Shown in pieces: positions 1-7,841 of a DNA stretch of 64,000 bases (its first letter is position 1; every line of letters starts with the position of its first letter). Origin of the DNA: Microbacterium sp. zg-B96. Lineage in GTDB: Bacteria > Actinomycetota > Actinomycetes > Actinomycetales > Microbacteriaceae. Location: contig NZ_CP126738.1 in NCBI RefSeq assembly GCF_030246865.1, positions 2,356,001 to 2,420,000 of the forward strand, read 5' to 3'. Below the pieces are notes generated by a model. That model searched no databases, was not told where the DNA came from, and saw only the letters and a program-made list of their open reading frames with translations. Both the position numbers and the translations under genes were made by a program.

Positions 1-61
1 CGGCGCGCACCCGGCCCGCGGCCGCGCCCGCAACCACCCGCCGCCGCGCCCGCCCGCTCGC

Positions 62-144
62 CGAAATGCGGGGATCCGCCCGAATGCGGGCCCTTAGCGC
101 GCCGGCATCCGCATCCCGGCAGATCTCCTCACCCCGGCAAGCCC
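62..144 (-). repeat. Dispersed repeat A, copy 1
   Basis: This is a member of an approximately 85-bp intergenic family, read on the minus strand. It begins with a TGAGGAGATCTGCC block, then GGATGC, then GGGCCCGCATT, and ends with a GCGGATCCCCGCATTTCGG-type block. It lies at the 3' end of the sugar phosphorylase gene, and the TGA of TGAGGAGATC is that gene's stop codon. Other copies are at 5362-5442, 16443-16748 (three) and 21970-22051. Positions 1-61 contain only GC-rich sequence in which I see no gene. Confidence 0.75.
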
Positions 145-1856
145 GACCCCGGCGTGCCCCGGGCGCCGACGAGCCACGCATACCCGTGCGGCCCCAGCCG
201 CAGGCCGTGGTGGCGGATGCCGGTGAGCACATCCGTCCCCGACAGCATCGGCAGGTGCACGGGGTCGCCGCTGACGTTGGTCACGGCCACGACCTCGTCG
301 GGCGTCCCCGCGGCGCGGCGGATCACCACCACCCGCTCATCGAGCCTCTCCACGCGCTGCGCGGCGAACGGCGACAGCCCCGGCAGCCCTCGACGGGCCG
401 CGAGCAGCCCGCGGAGCCCCTGAAGCATCCCCGTCCGTCGCGGCGACGAGCTCGCCTCGGCCCGCAGCCGGTCGGCATCCAGCACCTCACGATTGATGCG
501 GCGCGGGATGCCGGACTCCTCCATCCCCGCGCGGTCCTGACCCGACCCCAGCAGCGAGTGGTAGTAGATCGCGGGCACGCCGACCACCGACAGCAGGATC
601 GCGTGGGCCGCCAGACCGCGCGCCACGGCGTCGCCATCGGGGTCGGCGGACTCCGGCGACACGAGCGCGTCGAGGTAGTTCGTGTTCAGCTCGTACACCC
701 CGCTCGTGCCGTCGGGGCGCCGCGCCAGCGACACCTGGCCGCCGCGGGCGAGAGTGCGCTCCACGAGCAGCGCGCGGTCGTCGTCGGTGAGCAGCCCCTC
801 CGTCGGCCGCAGCCCGATGCCGTCGTGGCTCGCGAGAAAGTTGAACCACGTCGCACTGTCGCTGACCGGCCCGATGCCGCTCGCCCACTCCGTCAGCACC
901 GTGGCGCGCCCGGTGACGAACGCGTGCAGCACGAGCGGCGGCAGCGCGAACTGGTAGACCATGTGCGCCTCGTCGGACCCATCACCGAAGTAGCGCACGT
1001 TGTCGGCGTGCGGCACGTTCGTCTCGGTCAGCAGCAGGATGCCGGGGGCCAGCGCATCCACGAGCGCACGCCAGATGCGGATGACGGCATGCGTCTGCGG
1101 CAGGTGGATGCAGGTGGTGCCGGGTTCCTTCCACAGAAACCCGATGGCATCCAGCCGCACCGTCGTCGCCCCGCGCGCGAGGTACCCGAGCAGCACGTCG
1201 GTCAGCTCCAGCAGCACCGCCGGGGTGCGCGGGTCGACGTCGACCTGGTCGGGCCCGAAGGTCGTCCAGGCACGCGTGGTGGTGCCGTCGGGTCGCGGAT
1301 ACTCGTGCACGAGCGGAGTCGTGCGCGGCCGCACGACCTGCGAGACGTCGAAGTCCCCACCGGGGTCGAGGAAGTACCCGGCGTATCGCGGGTCGCCGGC
1401 GAGCCACCCCCGGAACCACGCGCTCGCGGACGAGACGTGGTTGGCCACGAAGTCCAGCGCCAACGCGTGGTCGGTGCGCACGTCGGCGACGTCGTCCCAC
1501 GACCCGAGGTCGGGATTCACCTGCCGGTGGTCGACGACCCCGAACCCGTCGTCGGACGTCCAGGGGTAGATCGGCAGCAGGTGCACGTCGGTGACGGCAT
1601 CGCCGACGTGCTCACGCAGCACCTCGGCCAGCGTGTGCAGCGGCGCCTGGCCGGGCCGACGGAACGCATCCCCGTAGGTGATCAGGTAGGCACTCCCCTG
1701 ATCCGGCCTGGGGCGTCCTGCACCGCGCAGGGCGGGCGCCCACCGCTCAACGAGGGAGAGCAGGCCCGCCAGCACCTCCGTGCCGTCGGAAGCATAGAGC
1801 TGCGTCACCAGCGGCGCGAGCCGGTCGCGCAACGCCGCGGCATCCACGTCGGTCAT
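129..1856 (-). CDS. GH13 subfamily-18-like glycoside phosphorylase (sucrose phosphorylase family)
   Basis: This 575-residue protein has the layout of the sucrose/glucosylglycerate phosphorylase branch of GH13, cytosolic enzymes that split an alpha-glucoside with phosphate to give a glucose phosphate. The catalytic set is visible: D236 in RLDAIGF (nucleophile), E278 in LLTETN (acid/base) and D345 in LASHDG (transition-state aspartate), plus DFVANH at 135-140. There is no signal peptide. It is the last gene of a sugar-import operon, 13 nt after a permease gene, with a GGGAG-type ribosome site before ATG. The exact substrate (sucrose, sucrose phosphate or glucosylglycerate) cannot be read from the sequence. 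Its last codons and stop fall inside repeat A copy 1, so the C-terminus may have been altered by repeat insertion. Confidence 0.88.
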   Translation of the reverse strand: MTDVDAAALRDRLAPLVTQLYASDGTEVLAGLLSLVERWAPALRGAGRPRPDQGSAYLITYGDAFRRPGQAPLHTLAEVLREHVGDAVTDVHLLPIYPWTSDDGFGVVDHRQVNPDLGSWDDVADVRTDHALALDFVANHVSSASAWFRGWLAGDPRYAGYFLDPGGDFDVSQVVRPRTTPLVHEYPRPDGTTTRAWTTFGPDQVDVDPRTPAVLLELTDVLLGYLARGATTVRLDAIGFLWKEPGTTCIHLPQTHAVIRIWRALVDALAPGILLLTETNVPHADNVRYFGDGSDEAHMVYQFALPPLVLHAFVTGRATVLTEWASGIGPVSDSATWFNFLASHDGIGLRPTEGLLTDDDRALLVERTLARGGQVSLARRPDGTSGVYELNTNYLDALVSPESADPDGDAVARGLAAHAILLSVVGVPAIYYHSLLGSGQDRAGMEESGIPRRINREVLDADRLRAEASSSPRRTGMLQGLRGLLAARRGLPGLSPFAAQRVERLDERVVVIRRAAGTPDEVVAVTNVSGDPVHLPMLSGTDVLTGIRHHGLRLGPHGYAWLVGARGTPGSGLPG

Positions 1857-1869
1857 CTGCGCGCTCCCG

Positions 1870-2790
1870 CTAGCCCTTCTCGGCGCCCGCGGTGAGGCCG
1901 CCGACGAGCAGGCGCTCCGACGCGAAGAACAGCACGATGATCGGCAGCGTCAGGATGACCGACCCCGCCATCAGCACGGTCGTGGGCACCTCGATGCTGC
2001 CCGACAGCTGCGACAGCCCGAGCGACACCGTCCACGAGTCGCGCTTTTCCACCAGGAACAGCAGGGCGAAGAGAAACTCGTTCCACGCGATCATGAAGAT
2101 GAACAGGCCGTTGGAGACGATCGCCGGCATCGCCAGCGGCAGGCTGATGCGACGCATGGTCTGGAGGCGGTTGCATCCGTCGATCGCGGCGGCCTCTTCG
2201 AGCGACACCGGGATCGTGGCGAAGTAGTTGCGCAGCGTGTAGATCGACACGGCCACCACCTGCGAGACGTAGACGATCAGCAGCCCGAAGAGCGACCCGC
2301 GCAGCCCGATCTGCGTGAAGAACACGAACAGCGGCACGGCGAGCAGGATGCTGGGGAAGAAGTACACCGCCAGGAACAGTCCCGACACCTGGCGGCGGCC
2401 GAAGAAGTTCAGCCGGCTGATGGCATACGCCCCGGGGATCGCCACCAGCAGTGTCACCGCGACGGTGCCGAGCGCCACCAGCAGGGAGTTGCGCATGAAG
2501 ACGACGAACCCCTGGCCACCCTCGGACACCGGCGCCAGCACCTCGATGTAGCTGGCCAGGTTGAGCTCGTCGATCGAGATCCACAGCGCGCCGGGGTTCT
2601 GCAGCAGCGAGTCCAGCGACCGGAAGCTCAGCAGCACCATGTAGTAGAACGGCACGACGGCCGCCAGCAGCAGCAGCACGATGACGACCGGGCGCAGGAT
2701 GCCGAAGAGGGCGATCTCGAACCGGTCGCGGCCGACGCCCCGTGCGTGGGCCTGCGTGGCGGCGGGCGGCTTGCCGACGGCGGTGGTCAT
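1870..2790 (-). CDS. Sugar ABC transporter permease (MalG-like)
   Basis: This 306-residue membrane protein is the second permease of a carbohydrate ABC importer (CUT1 type). It has six predicted membrane segments and the cytoplasmic EAA loop, seen as EEAAAIDG followed by RRISLPLAMPAI, which docks on the ATPase. The reading frame stays open much further upstream, but the true start is the ATG at 2790: it overlaps the stop of the preceding permease as ATGA, and the protein then begins with a short cytoplasmic tail before the first hydrophobic segment. It is co-transcribed with the binding protein, the other permease and the phosphorylase. No ATP-binding subunit is encoded here. Confidence 0.92.
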   Translation of the reverse strand: MTTAVGKPPAATQAHARGVGRDRFEIALFGILRPVVIVLLLLAAVVPFYYMVLLSFRSLDSLLQNPGALWISIDELNLASYIEVLAPVSEGGQGFVVFMRNSLLVALGTVAVTLLVAIPGAYAISRLNFFGRRQVSGLFLAVYFFPSILLAVPLFVFFTQIGLRGSLFGLLIVYVSQVVAVSIYTLRNYFATIPVSLEEAAAIDGCNRLQTMRRISLPLAMPAIVSNGLFIFMIAWNEFLFALLFLVEKRDSWTVSLGLSQLSGSIEVPTTVLMAGSVILTLPIIVLFFASERLLVGGLTAGAEKG

Positions 2791-3803
2791 GCCTGTTCCT
2801 CCTGCCGGCCGAACAGTTTCAGGTACGCCCAGACCAGTAGCGCCAGGATGCCGGCGAGCACGAGTGCCTGCGCCGCCGCGGCGCCGATATCGCCGCGCGC
2901 GGTGAGGTAGTCGAACACCCGCACCGACACGACCTCCGTGCCCGCGCCGCCGCCGGTGAGCAGGTAGATGTCGTCGAAGTTGTTGAAGGTCCAGATGAAC
3001 CGCAGCACGCTGAGCACCGCGATGGTGGGCAGCAGCTGCGGCAACAGGATATGCCGGAAGCGCTGAGTGGGGGTGGCCCCGTCGATGCGGGCGGCCTCCT
3101 CGAGCACGGCGGGCACGGCCTGCAGGCGTGCGGTGAGGAAGAGGAACGCGAAGGGGAAGGAGCGCCACCCCTCGAAGCAGATGACGGTGATCAGCGCGAT
3201 GGGCAGGTCCACCTCCCACCCGAAGATCGACACCGGCAGGGCCCGGTCGGACAGGAACGCCACCGGCTCCTCCCACCCGAGCACGGTGGTGCCGAACCAG
3301 TTGACGATGCCGTACTGCGGGTTCAGCGCGGTGGACCAGACGAAGGTGGCCGCCACGACCGGTGCGACGTAGGGCAGCAGCAGCGACGCGCGGATGAGCC
3401 CCCGGCCGCGGAACGGGGCGCGCAGTGCGAGCGCGGCGATGAGCCCGATGCCGATCGCCAGTGCCGTGCCGCAGACGGAGTAGACCACGGTGGTCCACAG
3501 CGCCTGCAGGAACCCGGGCGAGGTGAGGACGTTGACGAAGTTCTCCAGGGTGTATTCGCCGAAGAACCCGGTGCCACGGATGTTGATCAGGCGCACGTCC
3601 TGGAACGCCAGCGCAATGGCCCACAGGATCGGCAGCACCACCGCGACCAGCACGATGATGAGGGTCGGGGAGATCAGCAGCAGCCCGGCGCGGTTCTCCT
3701 CCGCACCCCGGCGCGTCCGACGGCCGCGTCGCGCCGGCGCGGGTGCCTCCGGTGGACCGGGGGCCGCGCCGACCAGGCCCGGCCCGCCGGCCACCTGGGT
3801 CAC
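2787..3803 (-). CDS. Sugar ABC transporter permease (MalF-like)
   Basis: This 338-residue inner-membrane protein is the first permease of the CUT1 sugar importer. A basic, proline-rich N-terminus (about 40 residues) is followed by a hydrophobic segment near LLISPTLIIVLVAVV and further membrane spans. The EAA loop is visible as LEEAARIDG. The ATG overlaps the stop codon of the binding-protein gene (ATGA at 3800-3803), and its own stop overlaps the next permease start. Such tight coupling implies translation as one unit. The permease pair must share an ATPase encoded elsewhere; the MsmK-type protein at 33.5 kb is the obvious candidate in this window. Confidence 0.92.
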   Translation of the reverse strand: MTQVAGGPGLVGAAPGPPEAPAPARRGRRTRRGAEENRAGLLLISPTLIIVLVAVVLPILWAIALAFQDVRLINIRGTGFFGEYTLENFVNVLTSPGFLQALWTTVVYSVCGTALAIGIGLIAALALRAPFRGRGLIRASLLLPYVAPVVAATFVWSTALNPQYGIVNWFGTTVLGWEEPVAFLSDRALPVSIFGWEVDLPIALITVICFEGWRSFPFAFLFLTARLQAVPAVLEEAARIDGATPTQRFRHILLPQLLPTIAVLSVLRFIWTFNNFDDIYLLTGGGAGTEVVSVRVFDYLTARGDIGAAAAQALVLAGILALLVWAYLKLFGRQEEQA

Positions 3804-5194
3804 TGGATCGACTCCGCGACGGCGCGCACCGCCTCAGCGGCGGTGGCCGCCGCCTGGGCGGGGTCATCCCCCTGGGAGACCTGGCTGACAGCCTCGGCGA
3901 CGGGCAGTTCGCCCTGCAGCGCGCCCAGCAGCGTGCCCTGCCCCTGGGTTATGCCCCAGCGGGCGAGGTCCTCCGGTCCGGCGGCGACGGCTTCGAGCAC
4001 CTCGGGAGCGTAGAAGTCCGACAGCGGCGCCTTGGTGTCCACACCGGCGGGCAGCGTGCTCCACATGTCGGCGTACAGCGTGGGCTCGTCGGCGGTGCCG
4101 GTGCGCACCGGCACCTTGCCCTCCGGGGCGATCGCGATCCACGGCTCGTAGCCGTCGGTCATCATGTACTCGATGAACGCCTGCGACGACTCGGTCTCGG
4201 CGCCGTCGGTGATCGTCCACGACGTGATCTCGCCGAACTGCGCCGGCGCGTCGGCGTCGGGACCGGCGATCGCGGTGACCACACCGGTGTTCGCAGCGAG
4301 GAACGCCGGATCCTCCACGCACTCCGGGCACGACGGCTTGGCATCCTCGCGCAGCCCGGCCAGCTCGTCCAGCACGAAGCTCGACCAGATGAACATCGCC
4401 GCATCCCCGGCGAAGTAGGTCGCGCGCGTGGTGTCCACATCCTGTGCGCCGGGCACCGAGTAGTTGGTCACCAGGTCGCCGTAGAAGTCGAACGCCGCCA
4501 CACAGGCATCCGAATCCAGCTGCGTCTCGCCGTCGGAGTCGACCAGCTCGCAGCCGTTGCCGAGCGCGATGTGCTCGAAAGTCTGCTCGGTGAACGCGTC
4601 GCCGGGGGCGGTCGCGCCGACGAAACCGGCCACCTCGTCGCTGTCCAGCGCCGCGGCGGCCTCGAGGATCGCGTCGTAGGAGTCGGGGGCATCGAGCCCG
4701 GCCGCCTCGAACAGGTCGGTGCGGTAGTACAGCATCTGCGTCCACGACTCGCTCGGCACGGCGAGCTGGGTGTCACCATCCGCGGTCAGCTCGAGGGCCT
4801 TCGCGGAGAAGGTGGCCGGGTCGAGCGTGTCGATGACGCTCGCGACCGCGTCGGGGTCGATCAGCTCGTTGGCCGAGAGCGTGCGCACCTGCGGCAGCGA
4901 GATGCCGCCGATGACGTCGGGCAGGTCGCCCGCGGCGGCAGCCGACGTGATGAGCTGACTGAACTGGTCCTCGGCGACCGAGACCAGTTCCACCTCGACG
5001 CCGCTCTCCTCCGAGAAATCGTCGACGATCGCCTGCGTCGCCGCGACCCGGTCGGGCAGGTCCTCCTGCACCCAGAAGGTCAGGGTCCCGCCGTCGCCCC
5101 CATCGCCGTTGTCGTCCGAAGCGGTGCACCCGCCGAGCACGAGCGCGGCCGTGATCGCCGAGATGGTCACTGTTATGGCACGAATCTTCACCAT
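3800..5194 (-). CDS. Sugar ABC transporter substrate-binding lipoprotein
   Basis: This is a 464-residue extracellular solute-binding protein (SBP family 1, MalE/UgpB-like). The N-terminus MVKIRAITVTISAITAALV leads to a lipobox LGGC, so it should be lipid-anchored on the outer face of the membrane. The start at 5194 is preferred over an in-frame ATG at 5227 because AAGGAGG lies seven or so bases before it and the signal peptide then has normal length. The body carries typical SBP features such as FWVQEDLPDRV near the start and many acidic residues. It is the first gene of the operon that ends with the phosphorylase, so it probably binds that enzyme's disaccharide substrate. Confidence 0.92.
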   Translation of the reverse strand: MVKIRAITVTISAITAALVLGGCTASDDNGDGGDGGTLTFWVQEDLPDRVAATQAIVDDFSEESGVEVELVSVAEDQFSQLITSAAAAGDLPDVIGGISLPQVRTLSANELIDPDAVASVIDTLDPATFSAKALELTADGDTQLAVPSESWTQMLYYRTDLFEAAGLDAPDSYDAILEAAAALDSDEVAGFVGATAPGDAFTEQTFEHIALGNGCELVDSDGETQLDSDACVAAFDFYGDLVTNYSVPGAQDVDTTRATYFAGDAAMFIWSSFVLDELAGLREDAKPSCPECVEDPAFLAANTGVVTAIAGPDADAPAQFGEITSWTITDGAETESSQAFIEYMMTDGYEPWIAIAPEGKVPVRTGTADEPTLYADMWSTLPAGVDTKAPLSDFYAPEVLEAVAAGPEDLARWGITQGQGTLLGALQGELPVAEAVSQVSQGDDPAQAAATAAEAVRAVAESIQ

Positions 5195-5226
5195 GCGCCT
5201 CCTTGCGCTGGATGCTGCCGAACACA

Positions 5227-5238
5227 CGTCCCGGGACG
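5227..5238. promoter_or_regulatory. Palindromic operator candidate upstream of the sugar operon
   Basis: A perfect 12-bp palindrome, CGTCCCGGGACG, lies 33 bp before the binding-protein start codon. It is followed on the minus-strand upstream side by a CATAAC/TACGCA-type -10 region. This position suits a repressor site, perhaps LacI-type, but no regulator gene lies in the operon. The assignment is inference from symmetry and position only. Confidence 0.45.
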
Positions 5239-5361
5239 CGTTATGCGTAGAAGCTAGGGGTGTCCGCCGCCGCCGTCAACGCCGCGCGCGACGCGTAACC
5301 CCCAGCCGCGGCCGTGCGTGCCGCGGCACGCCGAACGCCATGGACGCCCCGGCCCACCCTC

Positions 5362-5442
5362 GCCGAAACGAGGGGATCGGCCGGAACGCGGGCCCTCCCC
5401 GCCCCAGCATCCGCATTCCGGCAGATCTCCTCACCCCGGCAA
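5362..5442 (-). repeat. Dispersed repeat A, copy 2
   Basis: A second copy of the repeat A family, in minus orientation, with TGAGGAGATCTGCC at its right edge and GGCCGATCCCCTCGTTTCGG near its left edge. It sits downstream of the minus-strand hydrolase gene in the sense orientation. The 5195-5495 gap holds this repeat plus the promoter region of the sugar operon; I see no gene in it. Confidence 0.7.
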
Positions 5443-5495
5443 CAGTCCCGCGGCGCGCGCGGCCGACCGCACCGGCACCGGCGCCGCCCTCGCCG

Positions 5496-6416
5496 TCAGC
5501 AGTGTGCGGACTGCGGCCCCCGCTCGAACCAGTCGACGGCGAGCTCGACGACGGCGTCCGGCGCGTCGTCGGTGATGAAATGGGCGGCGTCGTCCACGAA
5601 CGCCAGTTCGAACCGTTCGGCGGAGCGTTCGTGGTCGCGGCACATGCCGCGCACCGTCGGCTCGGTGAACGGGTCATCCATCCGGCCGAAGGCGACGAGG
5701 GTGGGCGGCTGCAGCCGCCGCCGCTTGTAGTAGGTCCCCACCAGCCGGGGAAGCTCGGGCGTGATCATGCCGAGCACCACGGCACGGCCCACACCACGGA
5801 TCTCGGGCCGCTGCTCGACGCGCAGGTACCCATCGAGGGTCTCTTCGGTCATCGGCCGCACCGTGTAGGGCGGCGCGAGAAGCCATCGCAGCGAGCGGTC
5901 GGGGCTGCTCATTATCAGCGACGGGTAATGGCGGAACGCGGGGACGATCTTCGGGGTGAACCGCATGAACCCCGGCGGAACCGAGAGCTGCACCAGGGTG
6001 CGCACCCGCTCCGGATGGGCGTAGGCGAGATGCATACCCGTGAGGGCACCGAGGTCGTGGGTCAGCACGTCGGCGCGCGCCACGCCGAGCGCGTCCAGCA
6101 GCGCGAGGACGTCGTGCATGCGGGTCTCATGACGTATGCGCGGGTCGTCGGCTGACGTCCAGCCCGCACCGCGCAGGTCCGGACAAATGACGCGGTAGCC
6201 CCGCCGTGCTATCGCCGGCGCGACCTCCCGCCACTGCCACCAGTGCTGCGGGAAACCGTGCAGCAGCAACACCGGCGGCCCCTCACCGACGATGGCGACA
6301 TGAGTTCGCAGCCCCGGTGTCTCGATGACGACATGCTCGAAACCCGCAGCCTGCGGCAGCGGCGGCACCCACGCCACCGTTCCGGCCGACGGCCCGCCCG
6401 CGTGCGACGCATCCAT
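5496..6416 (-). CDS. Alpha/beta hydrolase (epoxide hydrolase/dehalogenase-like)
   Basis: This 306-residue protein has the fold of epoxide hydrolases and haloalkane dehalogenases. The oxyanion motif HGFP starts at H53, the nucleophile elbow is THDLGAL with D121 in place of serine, and the catalytic histidine is H279 in DDAAHFITDD. An aspartate nucleophile points to ester-intermediate chemistry on an epoxide or halide rather than a serine esterase. The ATG at 6416 is chosen because GAGAGGAGT lies 6 nt upstream; a longer frame reaching 6488 would run through the shared promoter. It is divergent from a TetR-family gene across a symmetric operator, so it is probably that regulator's target. The physiological substrate is unknown. 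Confidence 0.82.
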   Translation of the reverse strand: MDASHAGGPSAGTVAWVPPLPQAAGFEHVVIETPGLRTHVAIVGEGPPVLLLHGFPQHWWQWREVAPAIARRGYRVICPDLRGAGWTSADDPRIRHETRMHDVLALLDALGVARADVLTHDLGALTGMHLAYAHPERVRTLVQLSVPPGFMRFTPKIVPAFRHYPSLIMSSPDRSLRWLLAPPYTVRPMTEETLDGYLRVEQRPEIRGVGRAVVLGMITPELPRLVGTYYKRRRLQPPTLVAFGRMDDPFTEPTVRGMCRDHERSAERFELAFVDDAAHFITDDAPDAVVELAVDWFERGPQSAHC

Positions 6417-6476
6417 GGCGCGACTCCTCTCACGACGGTCCCGCGACGGGCGGAACCCCACTGTTCGCACGCAGGA

Positions 6477-6517
6477 TACTACGTTCATAGTGCCCTGTCA
6501 CTAGAAACGTCGTAGTA
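6477..6517. promoter_or_regulatory. Nested palindromic operator between hydrolase and tetR genes
   Basis: Two concentric inverted repeats occupy the divergent promoter region. The outer arms are TACTACGTT (6477-6485) and AACGTCGTAGTA (6506-6517). The inner arms are TAGTG (6488-6492) and CACTA (6499-6503) with a 6-bp spacer. A TACCCT -10 box for the tetR gene follows at 6515-6520. The nesting suits two TetR dimers on the two faces, or dual control of both genes. Confidence 0.7.
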
Positions 6518-6527
6518 CCCTCGCAGC

Positions 6528-7064
6528 GTGAGCAGCACCCGACTCCGTGCCCTGCACGCCGCCGTCGAGCTCGTCGGCGGTGAGGGGATCCGCGCCCTCA
6601 CGCACGGACGGGTGGATGCCGCGGCAGCACTGCCGCCGGGGTCGACGTCGAACCACTTCCGCACCCGCACAGCGCTCGTCACCGGGGTCATCGAGTGGAT
6701 CGCCGCCGAGGAGCGCGCCGACGCCGGTCTGCCCAGCATCCGTACGCGGGATGATCTCGTCGCCGGGTTCACCCGCATGATCGAGGTGCAATCGGGCCCT
6801 CAGATGCTGCGCACCCGAGCGCGGTACGCGTTGTTCCTCGAGGCGGACGCCGAGGCCGCGCAGCCGCTCCTCGAGCAGCGCGCGGTGTTCGAGGCCTGGA
6901 TACGCGGGATCCTGCGAGACCTGGGCGGTGAGTCCGCCGAACGGCAGACGAGGTTCCTCATGGCTACGGCGGAGGGAGCGCTGCTGCACCGGATGACGGT
7001 CGATCCCGACGCACCGGTCGAGGCGGTGATCGCGCGGGCAGTGGATGCCGCGCTGGCCGCGTAG
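6528..7064 (+). CDS. TetR/AcrR-family transcriptional regulator
   Basis: This 178-residue protein has an N-terminal helix-turn-helix of TetR type (residues about 1-45, with ALTHGRVDAAAALPPGSTSNHFRTR), followed by a helical ligand-binding domain. The start is GTG with no Shine-Dalgarno sequence; a TACCCT box ends about 7 nt before it, so the mRNA is probably leaderless. It is divergent from the alpha/beta hydrolase and overlaps the nested palindrome, which implies autorepression and control of the hydrolase. The ligand is unknown. Confidence 0.85.
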   Translation: MSSTRLRALHAAVELVGGEGIRALTHGRVDAAAALPPGSTSNHFRTRTALVTGVIEWIAAEERADAGLPSIRTRDDLVAGFTRMIEVQSGPQMLRTRARYALFLEADAEAAQPLLEQRAVFEAWIRGILRDLGGESAERQTRFLMATAEGALLHRMTVDPDAPVEAVIARAVDAALAA

Positions 7065-7144
7065 ACCACCCGGACGGGTGCGGGATGCCAGCCGCTCCGG
7101 CCGACGTCCAGACAGCACGTGGGTTCGATGGCCATAATGAGGGC

Positions 7145-7837
7145 ATGACCGCTCCGCGCATTCTTGTCGTCGACGACGAGCCGAACATCCGCGACCTGCT
7201 CATCACGAGCCTGCGTTTCGCCGGTTTCCAGGTGCGCGCCGTCGCCAACGGCGCCCAGACCATCTCGGCCGTCCTCGAAGAAGAGCCCGACCTGATCGTG
7301 CTGGACGTCATGCTGCCCGACATGAACGGGTTCAGCGTCACCAAGCGGCTCCGCGGCGCCGGCTACACCGCCCCGATCCTGTTCCTCACCGCGAAGGACG
7401 AGACCGAGGACAAGATCACCGGCCTCAACGCCGGCGGCGACGACTACGTCACCAAGCCCTTCAGCCTCGACGAGATCGTCGCCCGCATCCAGGCGATCCT
7501 GCGCCGCACGATGCAGGCCGACGAGGAGTCGATCATCCGCGCCGGCGAACTGACGATGGACCAGGACACCCACGACGTGCTCGTCGGCGACGTGTCGATC
7601 GACCTGTCCCCCACCGAGTTCAAGCTGCTGCGCTACCTCATGCTCAACCCCAACCGGGTGCTCAGCAAGGCGCAGATCCTCGACCACGTGTGGGAGTACG
7701 ACTTCAACGGAGATGCGGGAATCGTGGAGAGCTACATCTCCTACCTCCGCCGCAAGATCGACCCGCACTCCTCCGAACCCCTGATCCAGACCAAGCGCGG
7801 TTTCGGCTACATGCTCAAGGCCGGCAAGTCCGCGTGA
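7145..7837 (+). CDS. OmpR-family response regulator (PhoP-like)
   Basis: This 230-residue protein has a receiver domain with the acidic pair D10/D11, phospho-acceptor D54 (IVLDVMLPDM) and K104 (TKPFS), then a winged-helix DNA-binding domain (about 130-228) ending KRGFGYMLK. Motif spacing and wording resemble mycobacterial PhoP and TcrX-type regulators, but the target genes are unknown. The ATG at 7145 is used because the receiver begins there; CATAAT lies 6 nt upstream, so the transcript is probably leaderless. It is followed 4 nt later by its histidine kinase. An upstream extension of 20 codons would run through the promoter. Confidence 0.9.
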   Translation: MTAPRILVVDDEPNIRDLLITSLRFAGFQVRAVANGAQTISAVLEEEPDLIVLDVMLPDMNGFSVTKRLRGAGYTAPILFLTAKDETEDKITGLNAGGDDYVTKPFSLDEIVARIQAILRRTMQADEESIIRAGELTMDQDTHDVLVGDVSIDLSPTEFKLLRYLMLNPNRVLSKAQILDHVWEYDFNGDAGIVESYISYLRRKIDPHSSEPLIQTKRGFGYMLKAGKSA

Positions 7838-7841
7838 GCCG

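Noticed and set aside
66..1895. Long open frame on the plus strand opposite the GH13 gene
   Set aside because: It is an artefact of high GC content; the minus-strand frame carries all GH13 catalytic motifs, and this frame reads as an Arg/His/Pro-rich sequence without domains.
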